From assembly GCA_000526435.1 (NCBI GenBank), contig JAGB01000001.1, positions 558,001 to 622,000 on the forward strand: 64,000 nt of DNA, in the 5' to 3' direction. Positions 55,675 through 64,000 of this stretch are shown here, one piece after another (within the stretch, counting starts at the first letter, position 1; each line of letters begins with the position of its first letter). The notes beneath the pieces are model-generated. The model ran no database searches. It was not told the DNA's origin and was given only the letters and a program-made list of their open reading frames with translations. Origin of the DNA: Caldicoprobacter oshimai DSM 21659 (GTDB lineage: Bacteria; Bacillota; Clostridia; Caldicoprobacterales; Caldicoprobacteraceae). The translations under genes were made by a program, and so were the position numbers.

Positions 55675-56464
55675 CCAACATCACCTCTTGGCTCCAGAAC
55701 ACCGGGCCGTCCTTGCACACCCTTTTATATTCGAAACCGCCATCCGGCGTACGAACAGCGCACGAGCAGACAAGGCATCCTCCTATCCCGCACCCCATTC
55801 TCTCCTCCAGCGACATCTGACAGGGTACGCTGTACTCCTTAGCCAACCGCTGGACAACCTTAAGCATAGGTGTCGGCCCACATGCAAACATAATATCAGG
55901 CAACAGCTGCTGGAGCTCTTCCTCGAGCACCTGGGTCACCAGCCCTTTCCTGCCCAGGCTGCCGTCGTCGGTGGTCACCAACACGCGATCCGAAAGCATC
56001 TCAAACTCTTCAAGCCCATACACCGCCTCGCGGCTGCGAAATCCCAGCAACGCCGTAACCACCACTCCCATCTCTTTCAACCGTCTCATCAATAGCTTAA
56101 GAGGCGCTATGCCGCATCCGCCACCCACCACAAACGCGCTTTTGATTTCCCGGGAAATGGTAAAGCCCTTGCCCAGAGGGCCAAGCACATCTATAACCTG
56201 CCCGGCATTCATCCCTGAAAGGATGCGTGTCCCCTTACCCACTACCTGATACACTATTTCCACCATTCCGGTTTGTGGATGCACATCGTATATGCTTATG
56301 GGCCGTCTGAGAAGCAGCGAGTTATCGCCCGGCACCTTTATATGCACAAACTGACCGGGATTGGCATTTAAAGCAATACCTTCAGAGAGAAATGCCATTT
56401 TATACATATGGGATGTAATCATTATATTCTCCACGACTTTACACATCTCTAAACCTTTTACCAT
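55652..56464 (-). CDS. pyrK: Dihydroorotate dehydrogenase electron-transfer subunit
   Basis: A 270-residue ferredoxin-reductase-like FAD protein with a C-terminal [2Fe-2S] site: MGCGIGGCLVCSCAV and a fourth Cys in YKRVCKDGPVF. FAD motif LLRRPISIYDV and NAD region FVVGGGCGIAPLKLL are present. It passes electrons from PyrD to NAD. The ATG at 56464 is used; the ATG at 56446 is an alternative. A hairpin (56478-56511) separates it from carB. Confidence 0.94.
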   Translation of the reverse strand: MVKGLEMCKVVENIMITSHMYKMAFLSEGIALNANPGQFVHIKVPGDNSLLLRRPISIYDVHPQTGMVEIVYQVVGKGTRILSGMNAGQVIDVLGPLGKGFTISREIKSAFVVGGGCGIAPLKLLMRRLKEMGVVVTALLGFRSREAVYGLEEFEMLSDRVLVTTDDGSLGRKGLVTQVLEEELQQLLPDIMFACGPTPMLKVVQRLAKEYSVPCQMSLEERMGCGIGGCLVCSCAVRTPDGGFEYKRVCKDGPVFWSQEVMLDEATIGC

Positions 56465-56529
56465 GCTAGCGGCACAAGAGGCCCCCGGCCTTTATGAAAA
56501 TCGGGAGCCTCGGCACTTACCCCCTTTCA

Positions 56530-59500
56530 TCACTCTATATCCTCCAGAGCTATAAGCTCGATCCTGGATTCATCAATGTTCTGTTTCAAAATGCTGACAA
56601 AAGCGCGGGCCGTATCCAATGAAGTCAGGCAAGGGATGGAGTGTTCCACAGCCATCCTTCGTATCTTAAACCCATCGCGCTGTGGGATATGCCCTTTGGT
56701 GGGCGTATTGATTATAATGCTTATCTTGCCCTGCTGTATATAGTCGCTGATATTGGGATGGTCTTGGCTTACCTTATTCACAACGCTGGCCGCCACGTAA
56801 TTTGAATTGAGCACATGGGCCGTACCGCTGGTAGCAAGTATGCCGAACCCCAGCCTCTCAAAGTCAGCGGCTATGGGCACAACCTCCTGTTTATCGGCGT
56901 TGGATACGGTGATCAGCACATTGCCTTCCTTTTTCAAGTTGTAACCCGCCGCCAGCAAGCCCTTGAACAGAGCCTCAGGCAATGACCTTCCTATCCCCAG
57001 CACCTCGCCGGTGGATTTCATCTCGGGCCCCAGGCTTACCTCTACCATGGGCAATTTCTCAAACGAGAACACCGGCACTTTGACGGCCACGACGTTTTTC
57101 TCGGGATACAAGCCCGTACCGTATCCTAATTCCTTCAGCTTTTGACCCATCATAGTCCTGACGGCCAACTCAACCATCGGTACCCCTGTCACCTTGCTGA
57201 TATAAGGAACTGTACGGCTAGAACGTGGATTTGCTTCAATTACATACACATCTCCATTATGCTCAATGTATTGAATATTGATAAGCCCTTTAACCTGCAA
57301 CGCCTTGGCCAGCCTGTAAGTGTAATCAAGTATGCGATCCACGGTAAATCGAGAAAGCCCTTTTGCCGGGTATACGGCAATGCTGTCGCCAGAATGAATA
57401 CCCGCCCTCTCTATGTGCTCCATGATGCCCGGTATCAGTATGTCTTCCCCGTCACATATGGCATCCACTTCGATTTCCTTGCCCATCAAATACTTATCCA
57501 CCAGAACCGGATGCTCCTGCTTGATGCGGTTTATGATCCCCATGTATTCGACTATGTTGTCACGGTTGTAGGCGATCTCCATTCCCTGGCCGCCCAGCAC
57601 GTACGAAGGCCTTACCAGCACCGGGTATCCCAGCTTTTCAGCTGCAGCCACCGCTTCCTCTGCAGTGAACACGGTAGTCCCCGGCGGCCTGGGAATGTTG
57701 AGCTCTTCCAGAACTGCATCAAATTCCTTCCTATCTTCGGACTTGTTTATATACTCGGGCTGGGTTCCCAGTATTGTGTATCCCGCCTCATGCACGATAC
57801 GTGCCAGCTTAATGGCCGTCTGCCCACCGAACTGTACCATAACCCCCTCTGGTCTCTCCATGTCCAGAACGTTCAGCACGTCCTCAGGAGACAGGGGTTC
57901 AAAATACAGCCTATCCGAGGTATCAAAGTCGGTGCTGACTGTCTCAGGATTGTTGTTTATAATAATGGCCTGATATCCCATCTTCTTCAAAGCCCACACG
58001 CAGTGAACCGAGCAGTAGTCAAACTCGATGCCCTGTCCTATCCTTATAGGCCCGGCACCTAGCACTACAACCTTTTTGCCTTGACCTACATTAACAGTAT
58101 TTTCCTGCGCGTTGTAGGTGGAATAGTAGTATGCTCCAACACCGGAGTTATCGCCGGCTCCAGTATCTATGGGCCTGTATACAGGATATATCCCCCATTC
58201 TTTTCTTTTGCTTCGCACTTCGTCGGGCTTCATACCAGTAAGCCTGCCGATGGTCGCATCAGTAAAGCCCAGTTTCTTGGCCTCAAGCAGCGTGGACCCA
58301 TCCAGATTTGCTCCCTCTTGCCTTATCCCGTCTTCAAAGCGGATAATGTTGAGAATCTTGCTCAAGAAAAACGGGTCAATGGCGGTTTTGCTGTAAATCT
58401 CCTCAATTGATATGCCTCTTCGAAGCGCCTCTGCCACCACAAAAAGCCTCTCATCCGTCTTGTAATCCAGCTGCTTGACGATTTGGTCGTCGTCCATCTT
58501 AGCGATGTGTTCCATATATAAATAGTCCACACCCAGCTCCAGCGAACGCACAGCCTTCAAAAGCGCCTCTTCAAAACAGCCGCCAATGGCCATAACCTCG
58601 CCAGTCGCCTTCATCTTTGTACCCAGGGCTTTATCGGCCTTCACAAATTTATCGAAAGGCCAGCGCGGGATCTTGAGCACCGTGTAATCCACCACAGGCT
58701 CACGCGCAGCAAAAGGCCTGCCTGTTATGCTGTGCCTTATCTCTTCAAGCCTGTACCCCAATGCGATTTTGGTTGCCACCCTTGCAATTGGGTAGCCCGT
58801 GGCTTTGGAAGCCAAAGCGCTTGAACGGCTTAACCTGGGGTTGACCTCTATGACGTAGTACTGCTGTCCGTCGACGCTCAATGCAAACTGGATGTTGCAC
58901 CCGCCCCTGATGTTGAGTGCATTGACTATATTTATGGCAGCACGCCTCAGCATGGCATCTTGCTCTGGAGTCAGGGTCTGCGCAGGCGCTACCACTATGC
59001 TATCCCCTGTGTGGATGCCCACAGGGTCGACGTTCTCCATGCTGCACACGATAACGCAGTTGCCTTCTGCATCCCGTACCACCTCATATTCGATCTCCTT
59101 CCAGCCGGCCACCGATTTTTCTATAAGCACCTGGTGCGCCCTGCTCAATCGCAACCCTTCGGAAGCAATGCGCCTCAGTTCCTCGCTGTTGTTGGCCATG
59201 CCTCCACCCGTTCCCCCAAGGGTATAAGCGGGACGAACTATAACGGGGTAACCGATTTTTTCGGCAAACGCCAGCGCACTGTCAACATCGTGTACGGTGA
59301 GGCTTTCGATTACCGGCTCTCCAATGGACTGCATGGTCTGCTTAAACAGCTCTCTGTCCTCGCCTTTGCGGATGGACTCCACATCGGTTCCTATGATTTT
59401 CACACCGTATTCATCTAAAAATCCTGATTCGGCCAGCTCAACGGCCAAATTAAGCCCCGTCTGCCCGCCTAAAGTGGCCAGCAGGCTATCAGGCCTTTCC

Positions 59501-59739
59501 TTGGCAATAACCCCTTTGAGGATTTGAGGAGTTAAAGGTTCAATATACACATGATCCGCCATATGGGGATCGGTCATAATGGTGGCAGGATTGCTGTTTA
59601 CCAGCACAACCTCCACATCTTCTTCCTTCAGGGCCCTGCAAGCCTGAGTCCCCGCATAGTCAAACTCCGCCGCCTGCCCGATGATTATTGGTCCTGAGCC
59701 TATTACAAGGACTTTTTTGATGTTTGGGTCTCTTGGCAT
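56530..59739 (-). CDS. carB: Carbamoyl-phosphate synthase large subunit
   Basis: A 1069-residue enzyme with two ATP-grasp halves (GSGPIIIGQAAEFDYAG at the start, GAGPIRIGQGIEFDY in the second half) and a C-terminal MGS-like allosteric domain with TPTKGHIPQRDG. It makes carbamoyl phosphate from bicarbonate, ATP and ammonia. The small glutaminase subunit carA, normally just upstream, is missing: only 36 bp separate carB from pyrF. ATG after AAAGGAG. Confidence 0.97.
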   Translation of the reverse strand: MPRDPNIKKVLVIGSGPIIIGQAAEFDYAGTQACRALKEEDVEVVLVNSNPATIMTDPHMADHVYIEPLTPQILKGVIAKERPDSLLATLGGQTGLNLAVELAESGFLDEYGVKIIGTDVESIRKGEDRELFKQTMQSIGEPVIESLTVHDVDSALAFAEKIGYPVIVRPAYTLGGTGGGMANNSEELRRIASEGLRLSRAHQVLIEKSVAGWKEIEYEVVRDAEGNCVIVCSMENVDPVGIHTGDSIVVAPAQTLTPEQDAMLRRAAINIVNALNIRGGCNIQFALSVDGQQYYVIEVNPRLSRSSALASKATGYPIARVATKIALGYRLEEIRHSITGRPFAAREPVVDYTVLKIPRWPFDKFVKADKALGTKMKATGEVMAIGGCFEEALLKAVRSLELGVDYLYMEHIAKMDDDQIVKQLDYKTDERLFVVAEALRRGISIEEIYSKTAIDPFFLSKILNIIRFEDGIRQEGANLDGSTLLEAKKLGFTDATIGRLTGMKPDEVRSKRKEWGIYPVYRPIDTGAGDNSGVGAYYYSTYNAQENTVNVGQGKKVVVLGAGPIRIGQGIEFDYCSVHCVWALKKMGYQAIIINNNPETVSTDFDTSDRLYFEPLSPEDVLNVLDMERPEGVMVQFGGQTAIKLARIVHEAGYTILGTQPEYINKSEDRKEFDAVLEELNIPRPPGTTVFTAEEAVAAAEKLGYPVLVRPSYVLGGQGMEIAYNRDNIVEYMGIINRIKQEHPVLVDKYLMGKEIEVDAICDGEDILIPGIMEHIERAGIHSGDSIAVYPAKGLSRFTVDRILDYTYRLAKALQVKGLINIQYIEHNGDVYVIEANPRSSRTVPYISKVTGVPMVELAVRTMMGQKLKELGYGTGLYPEKNVVAVKVPVFSFEKLPMVEVSLGPEMKSTGEVLGIGRSLPEALFKGLLAAGYNLKKEGNVLITVSNADKQEVVPIAADFERLGFGILATSGTAHVLNSNYVAASVVNKVSQDHPNISDYIQQGKISIIINTPTKGHIPQRDGFKIRRMAVEHSIPCLTSLDTARAFVSILKQNIDESRIELIALEDIE

Positions 59740-59775
59740 AATCCATCATCTCCTTTGCCGTCTGCTATTTTTTGA

Positions 59776-60723
59776 TTACCATGGCTTAATCCCATTATGT
59801 GATAGGGCAGCCTCTATCTCCTCCTTCATGTGGAGCACTTCTGCCCGTGCGGCATCGGCAAAGCTCTTGGGAGAAAACTTCTCCTTCCACGGGCTTCGCC
59901 GATAGGCACATATCACGCTACGCGAGGCATTGATGACAGCACCCAGTCCATTCGCATCAAAACCACCCATTACATCCTGGATGCTACCCCCCTGCGCCCC
60001 GTAACCCGGTATCAAAAAGTAGGTGTTGGGCATCTCGCCCCTCAGCTCCTCAAGCTGCCGGGGGTAAGTGGCTCCTATGACGGCACCTATATGGCTGTAG
60101 CCTTTTGTTCCCATGAGCTCTTTCCCCCATTCTACCACCTTCTCGGCCACCTTGTTATATAGCCTTTTCCCTTCAACAGGCAGGTCCTGGAACTCCCCCG
60201 ACGAAGGGTTTGAAGTCTTAACCAGCACAAATATGCCCTTATTGTACTCCTTACAGGCCTGGATAAATGGCATCACGCCATCGGTGCCAAGATAGGGATT
60301 AACCGTTACGAAATCCAGGTCAAAGGCTGGCATTCTGCCATTTTTAAGCGGAGTCTCACCGAGATAAGCGCTGGCATAGGCCTCAGCAGTAGAGCCGATA
60401 TCGTTTCTCTTGATATCCCCTATGACTATCAGGCCTTTTGACTTGGCGTACTGCGCTGTAAGCCTGAAGGCCTCCATCCCCGGTGGGCCGTATAGCTCAT
60501 AATAGGCTACCTGTATCTTGACGGCAGGAATATGCTCATATACCGCGTCAATGATGGCCTTGTTGAATTCAAATATGGCGCTGGCGGCCACCTCAAAGGG
60601 CGATGCCCCGCTGCACCTTTCCACCACGTGGTCAGGAACATACTCAAGCCGCGTATCCAGCCCAACCACCGTGGGATTCCTCTTTTCAATAATCTGTTCT
60701 ATGAGCCTATCTATCAAATGCAT
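59776..60723 (-). CDS. pyrF: Orotidine-5'-phosphate decarboxylase (subfamily 2)
   Basis: A 315-residue decarboxylase of the longer PyrF type: VVGLDTRLEYVP near the N-terminus, catalytic GDIKRNDIGSTAEAYASAYLG, FLIPGYGAQGG and NASRSVICAY. It converts OMP to UMP. Located between pyrC and carB, an early position for pyrF. ATG directly after GGGGGGTGA. Confidence 0.96.
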   Translation of the reverse strand: MHLIDRLIEQIIEKRNPTVVGLDTRLEYVPDHVVERCSGASPFEVAASAIFEFNKAIIDAVYEHIPAVKIQVAYYELYGPPGMEAFRLTAQYAKSKGLIVIGDIKRNDIGSTAEAYASAYLGETPLKNGRMPAFDLDFVTVNPYLGTDGVMPFIQACKEYNKGIFVLVKTSNPSSGEFQDLPVEGKRLYNKVAEKVVEWGKELMGTKGYSHIGAVIGATYPRQLEELRGEMPNTYFLIPGYGAQGGSIQDVMGGFDANGLGAVINASRSVICAYRRSPWKEKFSPKSFADAARAEVLHMKEEIEAALSHNGIKPW

Positions 60724-60780
60724 TCACCCCCCATCTATCTAATTTTGTTTTACCGCATCACCAGGGTGTTTTATAGACCT

Positions 60781-62070
60781 TTAAACGATTACTCTCTCAT
60801 CCTTCATGACTATCCTGCCATCCACGATGGTGTGGATAACCTTGCCTTTCAAAGTATGGCCATGGAAAGGCGAGTTCTTGCCCTTAGAATAAAATTTTGA
60901 AACATCAACGGTGTATTCCCTATCGAGGTCAACCACTATTATGTCTGCAGGGTTTCCAACCTGTATGGTCCCCCCATCTATATTCAATATATCAGCCGGC
61001 CCTTTGCTCATCTTTTGTACCAGTTCCACCATCGAAAGGATCCCCGTCGCGACCAAATTGGTATAGGCAAGCGAAAACGCCGTCTCAAAACCCGATATGC
61101 CGCTTGCAGCCAGGCTGTACTCCACTTCTTTGTCGTCCCGGTGGTGAGGTGCATGGTCGGTGGCAATGATATCGATGGTCCCGTCCTTTAACCCCTGTTT
61201 TATGGCCTCCACATCGTCATCGGTACGGAGAGGAGGATTCACTTTAGTGTTGGCATCGTATCCATCCACCCACGCATCAGTTGCTGAGAAATAGTGAGGT
61301 GCAGTTTCACAAGTGACCTTTACACCTCTTCTCTTTGCCTGGCGGATCAGCTCCACCGAGCCTCTGGTGCTCACATGTGCGATGTGTATGGGAGCATCCA
61401 GCGTCTCAGCCAGTATGATGTCCCTTGCCACCATGACCTCTTCAGCAGCCCGGGTTATGCCTTTAAGTCCCAGCACCGTCGACATATATCCCTCGTTCAT
61501 GACCCCGTCCCCCACCAGCGACAAATCTTCACAGTGCGAGATTATAAGCATACTGAGACCCTTGGCATACTGAAGGGCTAGCCTCATAAGCTGGGAGTTC
61601 ATGATGGGCCTGCCGTCATCCGACAGAGCTATAGCCCCTGCCTCTTTGAGTTCCCCCATCTCTGTGAGCTCTTCGCCTTTTTGTCCTTTTGTGACGGCTG
61701 CTATGGGATAAACCTTAACCACACCTTTGGCCGTTGCCATTGACTTTATATAATTTACCATGGCCGCACTGTCTATGACTGGATTGGTATTGGGCATACA
61801 CGCGACGCTGGTAAACCCTCCTGCGGCAGCGCTCCTTGTTCCCGAACTTATATCCTCCTTGTATTCAAAACCGGGCTCTCTTAAATGGCAGTGTGCATCC
61901 ACCAGGCCGGGGAGTACCCACTTGCCGGTGGCATCTATGACTTCATCAGCTGTATTTTCGATACCGTTTCCTATATCGATGACCTTCCCTTTATCGATCA
62001 ATATATCCGCTTTATAGGGTACAGCCGAGATCCCATCAACCACCATCCCGTTTTTAACGCACAGCATCAT
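60781..62070 (-). CDS. pyrC: Dihydroorotase (class I)
   Basis: A 429-residue amidohydrolase cyclising carbamoyl aspartate. Metal site [51 protein letters not shown] and the catalytic Asp in IATDHAPHH. Overlaps pyrB by 17 bp. ATG after GGAGGAA. Confidence 0.96.
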   Translation of the reverse strand: MMLCVKNGMVVDGISAVPYKADILIDKGKVIDIGNGIENTADEVIDATGKWVLPGLVDAHCHLREPGFEYKEDISSGTRSAAAGGFTSVACMPNTNPVIDSAAMVNYIKSMATAKGVVKVYPIAAVTKGQKGEELTEMGELKEAGAIALSDDGRPIMNSQLMRLALQYAKGLSMLIISHCEDLSLVGDGVMNEGYMSTVLGLKGITRAAEEVMVARDIILAETLDAPIHIAHVSTRGSVELIRQAKRRGVKVTCETAPHYFSATDAWVDGYDANTKVNPPLRTDDDVEAIKQGLKDGTIDIIATDHAPHHRDDKEVEYSLAASGISGFETAFSLAYTNLVATGILSMVELVQKMSKGPADILNIDGGTIQVGNPADIIVVDLDREYTVDVSKFYSKGKNSPFHGHTLKGKVIHTIVDGRIVMKDERVIV

Positions 62071-62989
62071 GATTCCTCCTCGTCAAGAGATATAGAAGCG
62101 CCATGCGGATAGCCACTCCGTTTGTTACCTGCTCATTGATGACAGACTGCGCTCCATCCACCAAATTAGAGGATATCTCCACACCCCTGTTTACCGGGCC
62201 AGGGTGCATAATCAGCGCATCCTTCTTGGCAAGCCGTATCCGTTCCTCGGTTATGCCAAACAGACGCGTGTATTCTCTAAGAGAAGGCAGCAGCCCTTTC
62301 TGCTGGCGTTCCCTTTGAAGCCGTAGTCCCATGACCACATCCGCCCCTCTTACGGCTTCCTCAACTTTGAAAAAAACCTTGGCTCCCATCTTTTCAATAT
62401 CGGGAGGCATAAGAGTGGGAGGTCCAGCCACCCTCACCTCGGCCCCCATGGTAGTGAGCCCCCATATGTTGCTGCGCGCCACCCTGCTGTGCAGTATATC
62501 CCCTATTATGGCCACCTTCAAACCATCTAGGGCCCCCTTTTTTTGCTTCATGGTAAACATGTCGAGCAGCGCCTGCGTCGGATGTTCGTTAATCCCGTCA
62601 CCAGCATTAATAACCGACGCCGATACATGTTTGGCCAGAAGGTGAGGCGCCCCCGACATTGGATGGCGAATAACGATGACATCAACCCCCATGCTTTGAA
62701 TGGTTTTCCCCGTGTCTATCAGGCTTTCCCCCTTGGCAACGCTGCTGGACGAGACAGCAACGCTGGCTGTATGTGCCCCCAGATACTTGGCTGCAAATTC
62801 AAACGAAAACCTTGTTCTGGTGCTGTTTTCATAAAACAGCGTTACCACTGATTTGCCCTGTAGATGGGATGATTTTTTGACCTTGCTTAAGAGAATGGAT
62901 TTCATTTCTTCAGCCGTCGCCAGTATTTCCTCTATCTCCTCTCTGGTCAATCCTCTAAGTCCCAGCAAGTCCTTTTGCTTTAGCGCCAT
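62054..62989 (-). CDS. pyrB: Aspartate carbamoyltransferase, catalytic subunit
   Basis: A 311-residue transcarbamoylase with the carbamoyl-phosphate motif [18 protein letters not shown] and MHPGPVNRG. No pyrI regulatory subunit in the operon, as in most Firmicutes. Start at the ATG at 62989 after GGTGGGTGA; a GTG five codons upstream lies within that site. Preceded by the second PyrR attenuator. Confidence 0.96.
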   Translation of the reverse strand: MALKQKDLLGLRGLTREEIEEILATAEEMKSILLSKVKKSSHLQGKSVVTLFYENSTRTRFSFEFAAKYLGAHTASVAVSSSSVAKGESLIDTGKTIQSMGVDVIVIRHPMSGAPHLLAKHVSASVINAGDGINEHPTQALLDMFTMKQKKGALDGLKVAIIGDILHSRVARSNIWGLTTMGAEVRVAGPPTLMPPDIEKMGAKVFFKVEEAVRGADVVMGLRLQRERQQKGLLPSLREYTRLFGITEERIRLAKKDALIMHPGPVNRGVEISSNLVDGAQSVINEQVTNGVAIRMALLYLLTRRNHDAVR

Positions 62990-63048
62990 TATCTCACCCA
63001 CCAAAATTCAAGATTTATTTGATTTTCTGTCGCTCGTTTTTGAGCATC

Positions 63049-63123
63049 AAAAAATGCCTTGATAGAAGGCTATCAAGGCATATAAAACCCGGTGCAATTC
63101 CCTTGACAGCCTCACAGGACTGT
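63049..63123 (-). promoter_or_regulatory. PyrR attenuator between pyrR and pyrB
   Basis: On the - strand a PyrR-binding hairpin ACAGTCCTGTGAGGCTGT (63123-63106) precedes a terminator: TGCCTTGATAG/CTATCAAGGCA (63080-63055) followed by TTTTTT. PyrR bound with UMP would favour termination before pyrB. Confidence 0.85.
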
Positions 63124-63137
63124 ATTAAAGGGAATTT

Positions 63138-63799
<662 letters not shown>

Positions 63800-63825
63800 A
63801 TTTAAAGGCCCACTCAATTTTTTAT

Positions 63826-63855
63826 AGTATAACATAAACATCTGGAAGTTGTCCA
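63826..63855 (-). promoter_or_regulatory. pyr operon promoter
   Basis: On the - strand TGGACA (63855-63850), 18-bp spacer, TATACT (63831-63826), just upstream of the first PyrR attenuator. Confidence 0.6.
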
Positions 63856-63864
63856 TACCCTTTT

Positions 63865-64000
63865 TTAATTTTTGGTATAATTTTTTCGCAGGATATCCAG
63901 CAGGTTCTCAAAATATTCGGGCAGAGGCGCTTCAAACTCCATATACTCTCCAGTGGAAGGATGGATAAGCCCCAGCTTCTTTGCATGAAGGACCTGTCCC
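63865..64000 (-). CDS. RluA/RluD-family pseudouridine synthase (C-terminus only)
   Basis: The last 44 residues of a pseudouridine synthase: HAKKLGLIHPSTGEYMEFEAPLPEYFENLL is the usual C-terminal signature of RluD-type enzymes. The catalytic domain lies beyond the window. It ends with TAA at 63865, just before the pyr promoter on the same strand. Confidence 0.88.
   Translation of the reverse strand, partial: GQVLHAKKLGLIHPSTGEYMEFEAPLPEYFENLLDILRKNYTKN

Overview
The window looks like chromosome from a spore-forming anaerobic Firmicute of the Clostridia, probably close to the thermophilic Thermoanaerobacterales. The signs are a SpoVB-type flippase, a GerM lipoprotein, a PPi-type phosphofructokinase next to class II fructose-bisphosphate aldolase, a T-box in front of trpEGDCFBA, PyrR attenuators, a type 1B dihydroorotate dehydrogenase (PyrD+PyrK), RqcH, and TnpB-type IS200/IS605 debris. 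Species cannot be fixed from sequence reading alone. No tRNA, rRNA or CRISPR array was seen.

Layout. 0-1.5 kb: 3'-truncated ABC ATPase and a PAP2-like membrane protein. 1.5-11.6 kb: a carbon-metabolism island with a class II aldolase, a fused E1 alpha-beta, E3 and E2 of a 2-oxoacid dehydrogenase complex, a polyol-phosphate-type SDR, a SorE-like zinc dehydrogenase and a DeoR regulator. Similar TAACA/TGTTA operator clusters lie at the DeoR promoter and at the E2/SDR divergent promoter, so the island is probably one regulon. 11.7-14.3 kb: SDR, ThuA-like and UroD-like genes. 14.6-20.1 kb: SpoVB-like flippase, fba, PPi-PFK and a two-domain class II aldolase with a degenerate second half. 20.2-25.6 kb: GNAT and GntR genes, a hydroxyacid dehydrogenase, and pncB with a Nudix/winged-helix protein (NAD metabolism).

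25.8-33.1 kb: complete trp operon behind a UGG-specifier T-box whose leader carries two terminator-like hairpins. 33.2-47.2 kb: a mannoside/glycan island with two GH38 alpha-mannosidases, a sugar ABC transporter (binding lipoprotein and two permeases), a GntR-LacI hybrid regulator, a broken CBM9-like gene and nagA. Much of it is AT-richer than its surroundings, and it contains a decayed transposable element. 47.4-50.5 kb: housekeeping block yfcE-like, rdgB, rph, gerM-like. 50.7-53.7 kb: an internally deleted TnpB element abutting rqcH. 53.7-63.9 kb: pyr operon pyrR-B-C-F-carB-K-D-E, without carA, with two PyrR attenuators and a frameshifted small ORF at its 3' end. The last bases are the C-terminus of an RluA/RluD-type pseudouridine synthase.

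The least expected signal is a compact pseudoknotted RNA of about 95 nt present twice, at 10682-10776 (-) and 51855-51953 (+). The copies show paired base changes in a stem. One lies at the 3' end of the TnpB relic; the other stands alone directly before the SorE-like gene.
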